From contig CP136063.1 in NCBI GenBank assembly GCA_032622095.1, positions 7,733,814 to 7,797,813 of the forward strand: a DNA stretch of 64,000 nt, written 5' to 3'. Each line of letters starts with the position of its first letter. Within the stretch, counting starts at the first letter, position 1. Below are positions 11,744-22,136 of this stretch, piece by piece. Position numbers and translations under genes: made by a program. Source of the DNA: Siphonodentalium dalli. Taxonomy: Eukaryota > Mollusca > Scaphopoda > Gadilida > Siphonodentaliidae. The notes under the pieces were generated by a model, which ran no database searches, was not told the origin of the DNA, and worked only from the letters and a program-made list of their open reading frames with translations.

Positions 11744-12212
11744 TTATGTGACCCGCCATATCAAATCCAGTCGTAAGTCGGGATTTTTTAACCCTGTGCC
11801 AATGCATTCTCTTATATATGCGAGTCGACCATAGGTCGCCTCGCATATATAAGAGAAAGCATTGGCCTAACAATTTTTTATCATTATTTTAAAATAAATG
11901 TTTCTTACAATTTTTAGGACATAAAATCAAAAAACATCCATTACCCTGCGGGGAGCCCCACACATATTTAGAAGCATATAGAAGAGTGTCGTCTGCTCAT
12001 GTTTGTCTGGGGCTCTGTATGGGTGAAATTATAAAATAAATTGTTAAAGAATACAAGAACAAATTATTAAAATTGTAAAACATTGTTAGGCCAATGCATT
12101 CTCTTATAGATGCGAGGCGACCTATGGTCGACTCGCATATATAAGAGAATGCATTGGCACAGGGTAAAAAAAAAACCGACTTACGACTGGATTTGATATG
12201 GCGGGTCACATA
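11744..12212. mobile_element. Inverted-repeat element with hairpins nested inside both arms
   Basis: The ends are TATGTGACCCGCCATATC and its complement. The arms (11744-11880 and 12074-12212) are about 137 bp and nearly identical. Each arm contains its own hairpin: GCCAATGCATTCTCTTATAT... at 11798 pairs with ...TATAAGAGAAAGCATTGGC ending at 11866, around TCGACCATAGGTCGC. The right arm repeats this at 12091-12158. The centre is AT-rich and non-coding. TA or a short AT word may be the target duplication. Non-autonomous, superfamily unassigned. Confidence 0.85.
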
Positions 12213-12370
12213 TATGTACTTGTTCGGGAGCGTGAAACTAATAAGTTAGTATTCAGGTGCCATGCCAACTGGAGTATTGTAGCATTCTACTAACATCGCC
12301 GAAAATCTCAAGCAAATCGACTGTACCATTCCATAGAAAATATGGGACGATGCGATTCACTAACGAAAAC
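12213..12370. repeat. Left flank of a diverged interspersed repeat (partner at 28152)
   Basis: Landmarks ATGTACTTGTTCGGG, ATGCCAACTGGAG, ATTCTACTAACAT and AAGCAAATCGACTGTACCA occur in the same order and spacing as at 28157-28277. The homology continues past the 42-bp satellite to about 12715. Confidence 0.75.
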
Positions 12371-12622
12371 GAATTCGCCATCGACAGTCACTGTATTTAA
12401 TTAATATTAAACGAATTCGCCATCGACAGTCACTGTATTTAATTAATATTAAACGAATTCGCCATCGACAGTCACTGTATTTAATTAATATTAAACGAAT
12501 TCGCCATCGATTGTCACTGTATTTAATTAATAATAAACGAATTCGCCATCGACAGTCACTGTATTTAATTAATAATAAACGAATTCGCCATCGAGAGTCA
12601 CTGTATTTAATTAATATTATAA
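12371..12622. repeat. 42-bp tandem repeat, six copies
   Basis: GAATTCGCCATCGACAGTCA restarts at 12371, 12413, 12455, 12497, 12539 and 12581, exactly 42 bp apart, with only a few substitutions. Each unit ends in TTTAATTAATATTAAAC. The homologous repeat at about 28360-28400 holds one unit only, so this is a local expansion. The reading frame through it is an artefact of a period divisible by three. Confidence 0.95.
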
Positions 12623-13014
12623 GAATGACGGTGTGTCAATTTACATGTAATTTTTGTAAAACAACTACTTTGAACAAGAATATACTTCATTTCTATTTGA
12701 TCACATCACTATAAAGAAGCAGGAGGTACATTTGGGCCGAAACAAATTTGAATTGAGTTCGAAATGGGTCGAAAATAGGCAAAGTCTGAAAACAAACGGA
12801 AAGTGACTCCAATGAGTTCGGAATCGTACGTGTAAATAGCCAGCGGGGGGACATTTTGGGCTGATCTATTTTTGTTTGGTCGAGTTTCAAAAAGTGGTCC
12901 GAAAATTATTGGGCCCTGAGCTCGGTCAGAACAAATTTAGAAAAAGTGCAAAATAATTCGTGGGTGGCCTCCTGGGCTAAATAATTCAGAAACTGACAAA
13001 AAAAACTACGGGAA
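12623..13014. other. No gene seen; tail of interspersed repeat
   Basis: From 12623 to about 12715 this matches 28400-28500 (ACTTTGAACAAGAATAT, TTTGATCAC). The remainder holds diverged TCGAAATGGGTCGAAAAT-type words and no exon. Confidence 0.45.
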
Positions 13015-13118
13015 CGTCCTTAGTGAAGCAGGATATGTTTAAAAATTGTCTGGACCGAGCACGATGCAAAGTCATTTTGGGAACACATTTTGAAACCCGA
13101 CCTGCTTCACTGAGGACG
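13015..13118. repeat. Inverted repeat, 18-bp arms
   Basis: CGTCCTTAGTGAAGCAGG (13015-13032) pairs with CCTGCTTCACTGAGGACG (13101-13118) with one mismatch, enclosing 68 bp. Possibly a small MITE. Confidence 0.75.
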
Positions 13119-13339
13119 CCCCCGTGGTCTTTTACTATGAATAAGGAATAAGTATCTGAATTCACGTTGCTGCATGTCATGTATTCCCCGATTCATCGTC
13201 AAAGGTATTTAATAAGATTTAACGCGATGTGGAACATTCAGCTGAGCTGACCGAATAGGAATGGAGAATAAAGTGCATGCACCAAGTTTATCAGCACGCA
13301 AAGTCAGTATTATATGTGCAGTACTATATTTTTATATTT

Positions 13340-13495
13340 GTTGTTAACCTTTCCATGACTGGAGCTTCCTGAATTTAACGAAAACCATGTGCCAATGCAT
13401 ACTCTATTGTTTGCGAGTCTCCCTATATATAAGATAATTCACTGCACATAATATGTAATGCTCCACCAGCTACCGTCATGAAAGGGTTAATGCTA
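13340..13495. repeat. Degraded copy of the GCCAATGCATTC hairpin module
   Basis: AACCTTTCCATGACTGGAGC, GTGCCAATGCATACTCTAT, TGCGAGTCTCC, TATATATAAGATAATTCA and CATGAAAGGGTTAA appear in the order seen in the better copies near 22753 and 27798-27915. The stem is now imperfect. Confidence 0.6.
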
Positions 13496-13612
13496 CATTA
13501 TATCGATCACGTGTACTCAGATATCGGTTTGGTTCACTAACATAAGTACAGACTGACATAGGTACATATTGTGTCTCAGTTTGGTTCAAGTGCACAATGT
13601 ATTTCAAGTTTA

Positions 13613-14329
13613 TCACCAGAATAGCTGCCATTCACACACAAATCCCCTCGTGTTTATATCGCACTTGACGTCATTCATTCGATATGGCTGGGCCGCAAAT
13701 CGGAACAGGTCTATGCAATTTTCAGGCACTCCTCCATAAAAACGACTCGGCTCAGACGTCGCCCACATGGTATACGGCATCGGGTCCCCGGATGTTGTGA
13801 CGTAATTTTCGTCGACATCTATATCGTTTCCGTTGATCCAGAATCCTCTGAGAGTCGTCCCGGTAACAGCAACTGCTTCATTAATCGCATCAACTAACAT
13901 GGACCACTGGTTATGATTTTCAACCACGAAGAGTTGCCCTCCTTCATCTGCGCAGAATTGCGCGGCGTTGTTAAATGGACTGCCTGTCGTGTAGACTTTG
14001 AATCGCTTCAATCCAATGATTCCAAATACTTCCACCATTGGCAATTGATACCGTTTGTACCCGGATGTAAAACTCTCCGGAATGCATATGTCCTCATCGC
14101 TGCAGTCTGCGTTTACGGGTGCGTTCGGTTTGTCCACCCGTTCGCCATCAACACTCGAGGGGTCGGTTATAAGCAGGCATTTCTTGTTTTCGAAATAAAT
14201 TCTCGCGCATGCTCGTTGGTATAAACAGAACTTCCGACATCGGAGATGATTTTGTGTACTCGCGACGAATCCTCTGTAAGCATCACATTCCAGGATGGTC
14301 AGACATAACAAGAAAGCAACTAGCACCAT
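13613..14329 (-). CDS. Secreted PAN-like / C-type lectin domain protein, single exon
   Basis: 238 residues, uninterrupted, starting MVLVAF and ending at TAG after VCEWQLFW. Residues 1-17 look like a signal peptide (hydrophobic VLVAFLLCLTIL). Residues 20-80 are Cys-rich (C31, C35, C41, C51, C76, C82) and resemble a PAN/apple-like module. Residues 100-235 are a C-type lectin domain: the four canonical cysteines fit C126, C205, C223 and C232, with FWINGND (163-169) at the WIGL position, EPS (193-195) where EPN or QPD normally selects the sugar, and MND (218-220) for WND. The altered EPS and WND triads make calcium-dependent sugar binding uncertain. Likely an extracellular recognition protein, possibly immune or mucosal; this is inference from the family. 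The start is the first ATG and the only one giving a signal peptide. No AATAAA was seen close downstream. Its neighbours are transposons. Confidence 0.85.
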   Translation of the reverse strand: MVLVAFLLCLTILECDAYRGFVASTQNHLRCRKFCLYQRACARIYFENKKCLLITDPSSVDGERVDKPNAPVNADCSDEDICIPESFTSGYKRYQLPMVEVFGIIGLKRFKVYTTGSPFNNAAQFCADEGGQLFVVENHNQWSMLVDAINEAVAVTGTTLRGFWINGNDIDVDENYVTTSGDPMPYTMWATSEPSRFYGGVPENCIDLFRFAAQPYRMNDVKCDINTRGFVCEWQLFW

Positions 14330-14710
14330 GGTATAGTCCGGACATGTAGCCGTGGTGTATGACTACACTAACATAATGATAGTCCCGACATTTAGCCGTA
14401 GTGTGCGCTATAGTCTGATATTATTCGTTGAAACTTGTATTTTCCCGCTATACACATAATCCTAATGTAATCCAGAACAAACTAAGTTATTCCCAAATGT
14501 GGGTGGACTGTTCCACGTATCCCCAGGGAAGTATGGAGTCGGTGATAGCTGGCCGTTTATCGGTGGTGCATGAATATAATCTAATATTATTCTATTAAAC
14601 TTATGAAATGATATGAATCATAGTATTGTCCCAATCTGGCGCTGTTCTATATCCGTATATCCTACTGTAAGCAAGAATAAACCATGTCTTTCTCAGTTAT
14701 GTGTGGACCT
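14330..14710. promoter_or_regulatory. 5' flank of the lectin gene with a diverged direct duplication
   Basis: ATAGTCCGGACATGTAGCCG (14333) recurs as ATAGTCCCGACATTTAGCCG (about 14380). A longer diverged copy pair spans about 14400-14520 and 14560-14710 (ATATTATTC...GAAACTT, CTACTGTAAGC, GTGTGGAC). No clear TATA box or initiator was identified, so calling this the promoter is positional only. Confidence 0.35.
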
Positions 14711-16887
14711 TTATTAAATGTACGTCGTGACAGTAATTATGTTCATACTGCTTGCGATGTTGTTAAATAAAGTAGTATTCCGTTCCCAAGGCATAACCGC
14801 TGTCGTTTTATATACCGTACAACTCAATGCGGTCAAAACATCGGAGAAATCAGTGAAACATCTCTTATATTTGAACCCAATGCATGTGCAGGGTTTCTCC
14901 CGTCAATTAGCCACTTTGATTCATGCAAACGATTCAAATGTGATAAAACATACAGTTCTAAAGAAAGTCATTCAAATAAAAACCAGACGTCATTGTGTGT
15001 TCCATTACACTCAGCGAACAATTTACTCGCAACGCGGATGACAATATAGACTAATAGTGTACCTTCTGAATTCACAGCAGCCATATTGATTAATGACCGC
15101 GAATCACGTCACATAGGATAAAGCATATGTGTTTGTTTCACAGCTATCGACGTGTGGCACATGTATTTAACGGAATACGAGCCAATGAATACATATTAGT
15201 GAATATCTCTAGTGGAATACAAGCCGGAACTATTCGTTTTGACGTTGTCGCCAAGAAAGATGACGTACATTAAGTTAACGGATGATGTCCCGCAAATTAA
15301 TTGTTATTCATCAGAGTTAAATCACAATAAAGGTAGCAATAGTATCAATTAAGGTCGCGGTAATTGATTTAATTTATCTGAAACAACGGTGTAGAATAAA
15401 TACAGAACACAACTTGCATCATAATCTCGAATCTTTTATTTTTATCGAACTCATTGCGGACGGCGCATACACTCTCAAATAAAGTAATTGATCAGGGTAC
15501 TCCAGAGTAGCAGTAGCCCCCTCGGTACCAAACAGAATGATAATATATTCCTTTAGAACCAGTATTACGTTGTAGAACCAGTGGATCATCGGTTCCACAA
15601 AGAACCAAATCGTTGGCCCCAAGCTGGTTGGATGAGGCTATCACGTTTGTCGATTGGGTGCAAATGATCAAATCGACGTGAACGAACTGTCAGCGCCTCA
15701 ACCCGCGGTCATATTTCGTTTGCAGTACCTTATAACAACGGAGAAACACCACATAACACCCGCTTGCATCTATATTTGAAGTCGATTTCGGCCTCGACAG
15801 GTACACTTGTGAAGTTTTAGTGTGGCCTAAAATGCTACAATTTGTTTGCTCAACAATCGAAGACGTGAAAACAGAAATGAAACATATTTTTTATTTTGGC
15901 CAGATTTGTAGAAATTGTATCAAATAGTTACTTCTTGTACTGTAGCTGTTCTCCAATAATGTCAACACTGTTTGATTTGAGTCTGAATGCGAACCGGAAT
16001 TAGCTGTTAAATTACAAAACCGGCCGATGTTGATATTTTCAAGTTGTTAATTCGTCACTCTTCACAACATTCCAACCCAATACTGTTACACTGTTACAAT
16101 GTTGGTACTGACACGATAATAATTCCCAAACTTTGATGTCAACCGTTAGTGATTAGTACAGGGTAATATCAACAACAACGTAGAAACTGAGAAAGTTCAC
16201 TCGGAATTGGTGTGTCGATATTCTCTTCTTCAGAATTATCTCGAACTGACGTGTGGACACAGATCAGTCACCCACGGTGCATCATATTCATCTATTTTCA
16301 TCGAAACATATGTGAGGCCATATCTACGAGTTGAGAACCGTGTCGAAAAATCATCGTCCAGTTACGGAATCTGCTGAACATTGTTTTGAATGTTTCTACT
16401 GAGTCTGCTACGAACTGATAAGCCTACTGATTTATAGTGTTGTGATGTATGCGTGGACTGGTTGTAAGGTTGTATGCCGTTAATGACCGCGGTTGTACCG
16501 CTATTCAAACAGGATACCGTTGTACCGCTATTCAACCACGGTCGAGTGGTATTATCGCGATTGACAGTTTCTGATAACGAACCAAAGACGCTTTGGGTCG
16601 TATATAGGCTATATCTGATTTTGTGACGTCACCAATTTTTAAGTAATACGACCCTTGGATTTTGAATTTTGGATAGCACGAATGTCGCACAGTAGATCGG
16701 TGGGCCTAAAGCATTATTGTCGTAATCGGCTGTCGATGTGCAACATTCTCATATTTATATAAACGTCATACAATCATTGATGTCTTTTGTTTAATATTTA
16801 TAAGGGCGAGTAGCTTGTTTATAATGCATTTCTAACAGGTATATTCACTATATTTGATTATAATTGGAAACAAATCAAACTAAAGCG
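14711..16887. other. Intergenic; one weak minus-strand terminal-exon candidate
   Basis: A 67-codon minus-strand frame (15419-15622) is preceded by a CAG at about 15625 and has AATAAA at its 3' end within AAAATAAAAGATT. It could be a last exon, but I recognise no domain. A 107-codon plus frame at 14718 has no supporting context. TTGTACCGCTATTCAA is directly repeated near 16491 and 16523. Confidence 0.25.
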
Positions 16888-19692
16888 CAGCAGTCAGATG
16901 CTCGTAGCCCGTTTATATATAACCATGGGTATATGCCAGATATAACCGTACACAAAAAACGCCGTTCTTTTCACCGTGTATTTATCCATGGTGTGCGTGC
17001 CTGTGGTTGTCCGTAACATGGTGCCCGGTGTTATTGCTTTGAAAGGTAATCATGTTCGACTGGTGTTGTCAGATTGGTAATTTTGAGATTAGCGGTTTCT
17101 ATGTCTTGTCTTTTCACATTTACTGTCTGAAATAGACGCACTTTTTATACTAGAATTTGCGCAACAGGAGCGCAGGGAAATCGCACGTCGAGTTGGTTTA
17201 AGGGTTTTTAGAAAAAGTATTTATATGATATAGACAGGGGTGGTGGTTGGAATGTCTCACCCCCCCCCCCAACTTTGGTCAAAATGTTCAACAGTTGGAA
17301 ATTTCATACCTGCCAAAACATTAGTTGGAAATTTCACACCAACATTAAGTTGAAAATGTGCTTGTAGTTTGATTTTCAAACAATTTATTTGCATATTTTC
17401 CTATTTTTGGTAAATATTTTGGACTGAAATGGTCATCAGTCGGAAATTTCCAACCTTAGGAGGGTGACAGGTTGGAAATTTCCAACACTTGGACAGTTTG
17501 TGTCCTGGTCCCTCCCCCGTGGCCAGTCAAAAAACTGCTTGTTAATTTAAGAAAACAATATTGTCATGCATTTGGTAAATATTGTCATTGGAATTGTCAT
17601 CAGTTGAAATTTTCCAACTTAAGTGGGGGTGTCAGGTTTGAAATGTCCAACTCTAGGAAGGTTTGAGGCTAGTCTAGATGCTAGGATTTTGAGATTTTCT
17701 TGTTCAGATTAAAAACAATTTGCCGACTATCGTTGTCATTGTCCATTCCCCCGTGGCCAATACAAAACTGCAAAACAATATTTTACTTCATTTGGTCAAA
17801 CTTGTGGACTGAAATAGTCATCAGTTGGAGAGTGTTCCAACCTGAGGGGGAGTATGAGGTTTGAAATTTCCAACACCAGGACAGGTTCAGTTGAGGCCAG
17901 TCTAGATGCATGCTAGGATTTAATATTTTCTTTTATAGTTTTAAAATTTTTCTCACACCGGGCCGAAGAACCATGGTCAACCCGGTGTGTCTCCGCCTCT
18001 TGCCCGTAGCCGTGGGCATTTGTCTGGAGTTAGACCATTAGATATTATGATTTATGTAATTGTTCAGGTTAAACTATCTGAATTTTCAAACCTGCAATAT
18101 ATATATTTTTGAATATATATAGGATATTAGGCGTGAGCACTGATGTAAGGGGGATGGCGCAAATGGAATTTGTGTTTGGGGTGATTCTGATTCAAGGGGG
18201 TGCAGTTGGAATTTCCCATGGTGGACACCCCCTAACGGAAACCATATAGCCACGCCCCTGGATATAGAGAGGCAAACAGAACGATATCATATATATACAA
18301 TATGCGGTTGCATCTAATTTGGATTTATTGGGATGTCTTTAGTGCACTTTTGTGGTTACGAGAGCTCATTTCCCCCTGATTTCTGTTCAATATGTGGTCT
18401 TCTTCTTTAAAAGTTTTATATGATTTCAAACAGGGGTGGCACCAGGATATCCCCGACAGGGGGGGGGCTTTAGCTGCCGGGTTGACAGTTACATAACTCA
18501 CCGACGGGGGATGGCTATGACTCCCCGACAGGGCTGGGATGTAGCCCCTGACCCCCCCCCCCCCCCCGGTGCCACCCAACATAACTTAGTATCGATTATT
18601 TAGAATGGGGTGTCAAGTAGGGACTTGTCGACAGGGGTGGTTATGCAGAGGTCTTACCCCCAATTGTAGTCATACCTAATACCCCGAGCAAAATTAATTG
18701 GAAAATTCACACCAAAATTAGGTTGAAATTGTTCTCGTAGTTTGATTTTCCAACACTTTCTTAGTGACGAATTCGTTGTTTTTAGACCAACATTTGCATA
18801 TTTCCCTTTCATTTGCAAAATGGACTCAAATGGCCATCAGTTGGCAATTTTTAAACCTATGGGTGAGTGTCAGGTTAATAATTTCCCAGAATTGGAAAAC
18901 TTGAGGCCGGTCTATGCTATAGGATTGTCAAATGTTCATGTTCATATTTCAAAAATGTTCTCACATCGGGCCTAACCATCGGCCGACCCGTGTGTTCTGT
19001 GTCCTTGCCAGTAGTTACTCGCTAATTAATTTAAGAAAAAATAGATCGGGGTGTAAATTTGTGTGGTGTTATACCACTAGATGTTAAGATGTTTTAATCT
19101 CATACTGGGCCGATCCATCTTTTTCACCACCCCCGCACGACAAGTGGCCACAATATTACTGGTTCATTTGGAATAGTCTACCATCTGGTAATCTGTGAGG
19201 GAACATTTGGGGAAAATCAAAGGGGTGGGGGGGGTGCAAATTGATTTACGCAAACTTATGAGTTTGGCGTGGTTCAATGGGGTGGGTGCAGTTGGAAATT
19301 CCAAGGTGGAGACCACCCCAACGAAAACCCTCTAACCAAGTCTCGAGTGCCAAATATCCCACACTCAACCAGGGGTGCCTCTCGCAACTTTAGTTTCTGT
19401 CCTCGGCATAGGCTTATTTGTTTCTTATGCGAGAATACACTTCACCGGAGGCAATGTATTAACCATACTCTGAAATAAAACGCTTACGTGACGATCACAC
19501 GATAAAGTCGTGCTGCAAGTAAGACGATAATTGTGTTGTAGAAATGATACGGAAGACCGATTGTCAAAAAATTTAACATCAAAATACACAGGGCAAGGCT
19601 TATCGATCCAAACTGTGGAGTGTGTTTTCGTTGTGTATTTTTCGCATATACCCATGGTTATATATAAACGGGCTACGAGCATCTGACTGCTG
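16888..19692. mobile_element. 2.8-kb DNA element with perfect 49-bp terminal inverted repeats
   Basis: Bases 16888-16936 (CAGCAGTCAGATGCTCGTAG...) are the exact reverse complement of 19644-19692. Similarity continues weakly inward. The interior is repetitive and non-coding: GTTGGAAATTTCCAAC-type palindromes and blocks with GGTCATCAGTTGGAAATT and CCCCCGTGGCCA recur at about 17290-17480, 17480-17660, 17740-17910, 18680-18920 and 19180-19310. A hAT-type MITE (18433-18577) is inserted inside. TCAAACTAAAGCG lies just left and TCAAACAAAGCG just right of the element, so there may be a flanking duplication, offset by four bases. A related end occurs at 50743-50977. Non-autonomous; superfamily unknown. 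Confidence 0.85.
18433..18577. mobile_element. hAT-type MITE nested in the 2.8-kb element
   Basis: It begins CAGGGGTGGCACC and ends GGTGCCACCC. The interior is G/C-rich, with CCCCGACAGGG repeated and a run of about 15 C near the right end. CAGGGGTGGCACC-type termini are typical of hAT non-autonomous elements. The 8-bp target duplication could not be read with confidence. Confidence 0.65.
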
Positions 19693-20545
19693 GACTTCAA
19701 ACAAAGCGTGAATTAAATTGCATGAAAAAGTTTTGTTTACAAATTAAAAAATTTTTTTTTAAACATTTGCCCAGAAAATCAATTCCAGCCGCATGGATGC
19801 ACATGTAGAGAATATCTTCAATTTTCTATCGGTACTTTAGCCTGAAAGATTGATGCAATATTCATAAAGTTTGACGCAGACAAACCTAGGCCAGGCTAAC
19901 CAGTGCTAACTATAACTTGTTTCGATTGAGTGCTCCAAGTTCAGCGATAAAATCTAAAAATAAAATCGATAAATAATATTGGAAGATAACATATAGTTCC
20001 AACCGTATTGGTCATTTAAACCCATAATATTCTGCAATTGTATGAAACAAACTATTTATTTAATTATATTAAGTTTTGATAATGTTATAAATTGTTGTAT
20101 TTCTAACAACAACGGACGAAGAGATGTGAGTTTGTGCTATAGATTAATACGCAATCACAATACACAAATAGTCCTGCCACAGAAATAATTTTATTTCGCT
20201 AACACGACGTCGAAGAATATGCAAGTTATGTGATAGGAATATCAGCATAAACTGAACACAACAACTGAGAAAAGCAGGTAAGCTATGTGTTCATGCTTGT
20301 GAACTCCATTATTCTAAGCATAGATACTTTTAACGTGATGACAATTTTGCAAATGAAAACACAACAGAAAAACTTGGAAAATTCGATGCACCATCAACGC
20401 ATCATTGACCATGTCATGTGGTATTGTCATTCTCATGATTCTGTTCGCAGTTCCATATGGTGATCTTTCTTTGCTGATATTCATTCAGCAACCATTGATT
20501 AGATGCCAACAACAATCAATGAATCATTGCACTAAGTAAACATTA
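19693..20545. other. No gene seen; AT-rich DNA
   Basis: No exon or array is supported. GAGTTTGTGCTATAGATTA (about 20126) resembles GAGTTTGTGCTATAAATTA at about 39198, suggesting an old shared repeat. Confidence 0.4.
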
Positions 20546-20917
20546 AGTGTACGTTTAGACGACCACGATACAAATTACAATCGTAAATGGACAGATTTCC
20601 GCTGTAGGAAGTAACTGGTAGCTGGACTGCGCATGCCCACATCAAAATCGTAGCTGATAAAATAATATCAAGATCTGTTTGATTTTAGATGCGAAATTGT
20701 GACGTATTTTTGGTTATCTCCACTTGCGGCGTAATCGCAGTCGTGTGTACGTAAAAATCGTAGTTGGAAATGACCATAGGGTAGTCAATCGCATGCTTTA
20801 GGAACAACCTATGATATAATGTACGCGACATCGCAATCGTCTGAACAAACTATCCACGATCTCGTCGGGCTCGATTCCTCCACTTACGATTGAATCATGG
20901 TCGTCTGAACGTACACT
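20546..20917. mobile_element. MITE, copy A of the AGTGTACGTTYAGACGACC family
   Basis: It starts AGTGTACGTTTAGACGACCA and ends in the complement GGTCGTCTGAACGTACACT. The interior (AATATCAAG, TGATTTTAGATGCGAAAT, GTACGTAAAAATCGTAG, AGTCAATCGCATGCTTT) is shared in order with copy B at 20925 and copy C at 48050. Confidence 0.8.
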
Positions 20918-21119
20918 ATTTAAAGGCGACCATGATTCAATCGTAAGTGGAAGAATTTCCATCGTAGGAAGTAGCTCACGTCAAAATCGCAAGTAAAAAA
21001 ATAATATCAATAATATCAAGCACTGTTTGATTTTAGATTCAAAATCGTCGCTTATCCTTGGGTACTTCCACTTGCAATGTAATCGCAGTTGTGTGTGTAG
21101 CTGTCGCATTGTATATGTA

Positions 21120-21310
21120 GAAGGCCGATGACTTCTCTGCTCGAGAGGTCTAGATTGCTTGGTCACGGTCGTTAGAAGCTTTGTGTGATAACCGAAGTTA
21201 AGCAACGTCGAGGCCGGTTAGTACTTGGATGTGTGACTGGCTTGGGATTCTGGGTGCTGCCGACTTTCGGTGCGACTACCGCACTTCTCTCTCTTGTTCT
21301 GTTACATGTG
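21120..21310 (+). mobile_element. 5S-rRNA-headed insertion (SINE3-like)
   Basis: This segment interrupts MITE copy B between TATATGTA and CATGTGTA, which may be a degraded target duplication. It consists of a 5S-related head and a short pyrimidine-rich tail (CACTTCTCTCTCTTGTTC). SINE3 elements use a 5S head with an internal Pol III promoter; assignment to that class is inference. Confidence 0.6.
21148..21267 (+). pseudogene. 5S rRNA-derived sequence, 120 nt, diverged
   Basis: The length equals that of 5S rRNA. The conserved internal control region is intact by eye: CCGAAGTTAAGCAACGTCG (21192-21210) and CCGGTTAGTACTTGGATG (21214-21231), then TGGGATTCTGGGTGCTG. The 5' third (21148-21190) has diverged strongly and would not form a normal helix I to III. 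Hence a pseudogene or SINE head rather than a working 5S gene. No T-run terminator follows directly. Confidence 0.85.
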
Positions 21311-21514
21311 TACCGGTACGTAAAAATAGTGGCTGGAAAGATCACAGAGTAGTCAATTACATGCTTACGAATAACCTATAATATCATCATGTACGACGAC
21401 CCCGCAATCTACTGGTACCGGTATCTATCAATAAACTATCCATAATTTTGTCAGGCCCCGATGCCGCCACAAGTACGATTGTATCATGGTCATCTGAACA
21501 TTCACTAACGACAC

Positions 21515-22136
21515 AAAATAACTGCAAATTCAGAGACCTGTACGGTAATCGACTACTAGTTGACTAGTCGGACCCCTTCTAAGAGCTCCCGTTTCTATGC
21601 ACATACAGTACCGGTATCACGTATAAAATAAGCCATGTATCATCGCAGTTTTGAGTAACTCTTTAGACATGGCCGTTATTTCGTAAAAGTGATACTTAAA
21701 GAAATAACTGGCATCTTAGAATTATCTCTCATTTTGAAAACATAAGTTTACCGCAGTGCTTTATAATATTTCGGCGAGAATCCAAATCTAGATTCTCGCA
21801 AATTTACCCTGTATTCTCGTGAAATATTGTATGGATTCTCGCAAAATCGGATGAAATAGATCGGTATGCCATTAGGCGCCGTCGTTTCTAATCCCGGTGC
21901 CAATGGAGATTTGTTTTTGTCCAGCGGGGTACTGGGGTATACCACGAAAAAGTGCATAGAATTGACGTTCATTAGTTGTGTGTGCCACTATCCCATCTAC
22001 AAAAAACAGTTAACTCGTGGTACTGTTATGCCCAATATAGATGTGTAAATTATTAAAATTACATTAAAAATGTGCTCAATCAGGCTAGCCTATGATAGAC
22101 AAAATGAGGCCGATGGGGTCATTGTCACAAGGCTTC
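21515..22136. other. No gene seen
   Basis: CGGTGCCAATGGA and TTTTTGTCCAGCGGGGTA (21896-21931) recur at about 48966-49000 next to the 22-bp array there, indicating a shared repeat fragment. GATTCTCG words repeat at 21775-21845. Confidence 0.4.

Larger units (their letters stand above)
20925..21514. mobile_element. MITE, copy B, head-to-tail with copy A and interrupted by a 5S-derived insertion
   Basis: It starts within the terminal repeat (GGCGACCATGATTCAATCGT) only a few bases after copy A ends, and finishes CATGGTCATCTGAACATTCACT. Relative to copies A and C it carries about 190 extra bases at about 21120-21310. The A/B junction (20879-20950) forms a 25-bp perfect stem. Confidence 0.75.

Noticed and set aside
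12371-12622. CRISPR-like regular spacing
   Set aside because: Whole units repeat with no unique spacers, and the genome is eukaryotic.
12511-12714. Frame with repeated SLYLINNKRIRHR peptide
   Set aside because: It is the translation of the 42-bp satellite, whose length is divisible by three.
14718-15041. 107-codon plus frame with a hydrophobic start
   Set aside because: No domain, no splice or poly(A) support, and it lies in duplicated 5' flank of the lectin gene.
16888-19692. LTR retrotransposon
   Set aside because: The 49-bp ends are inverted, not direct, and there is no primer-binding site, polypurine tract or gag-pol frame.
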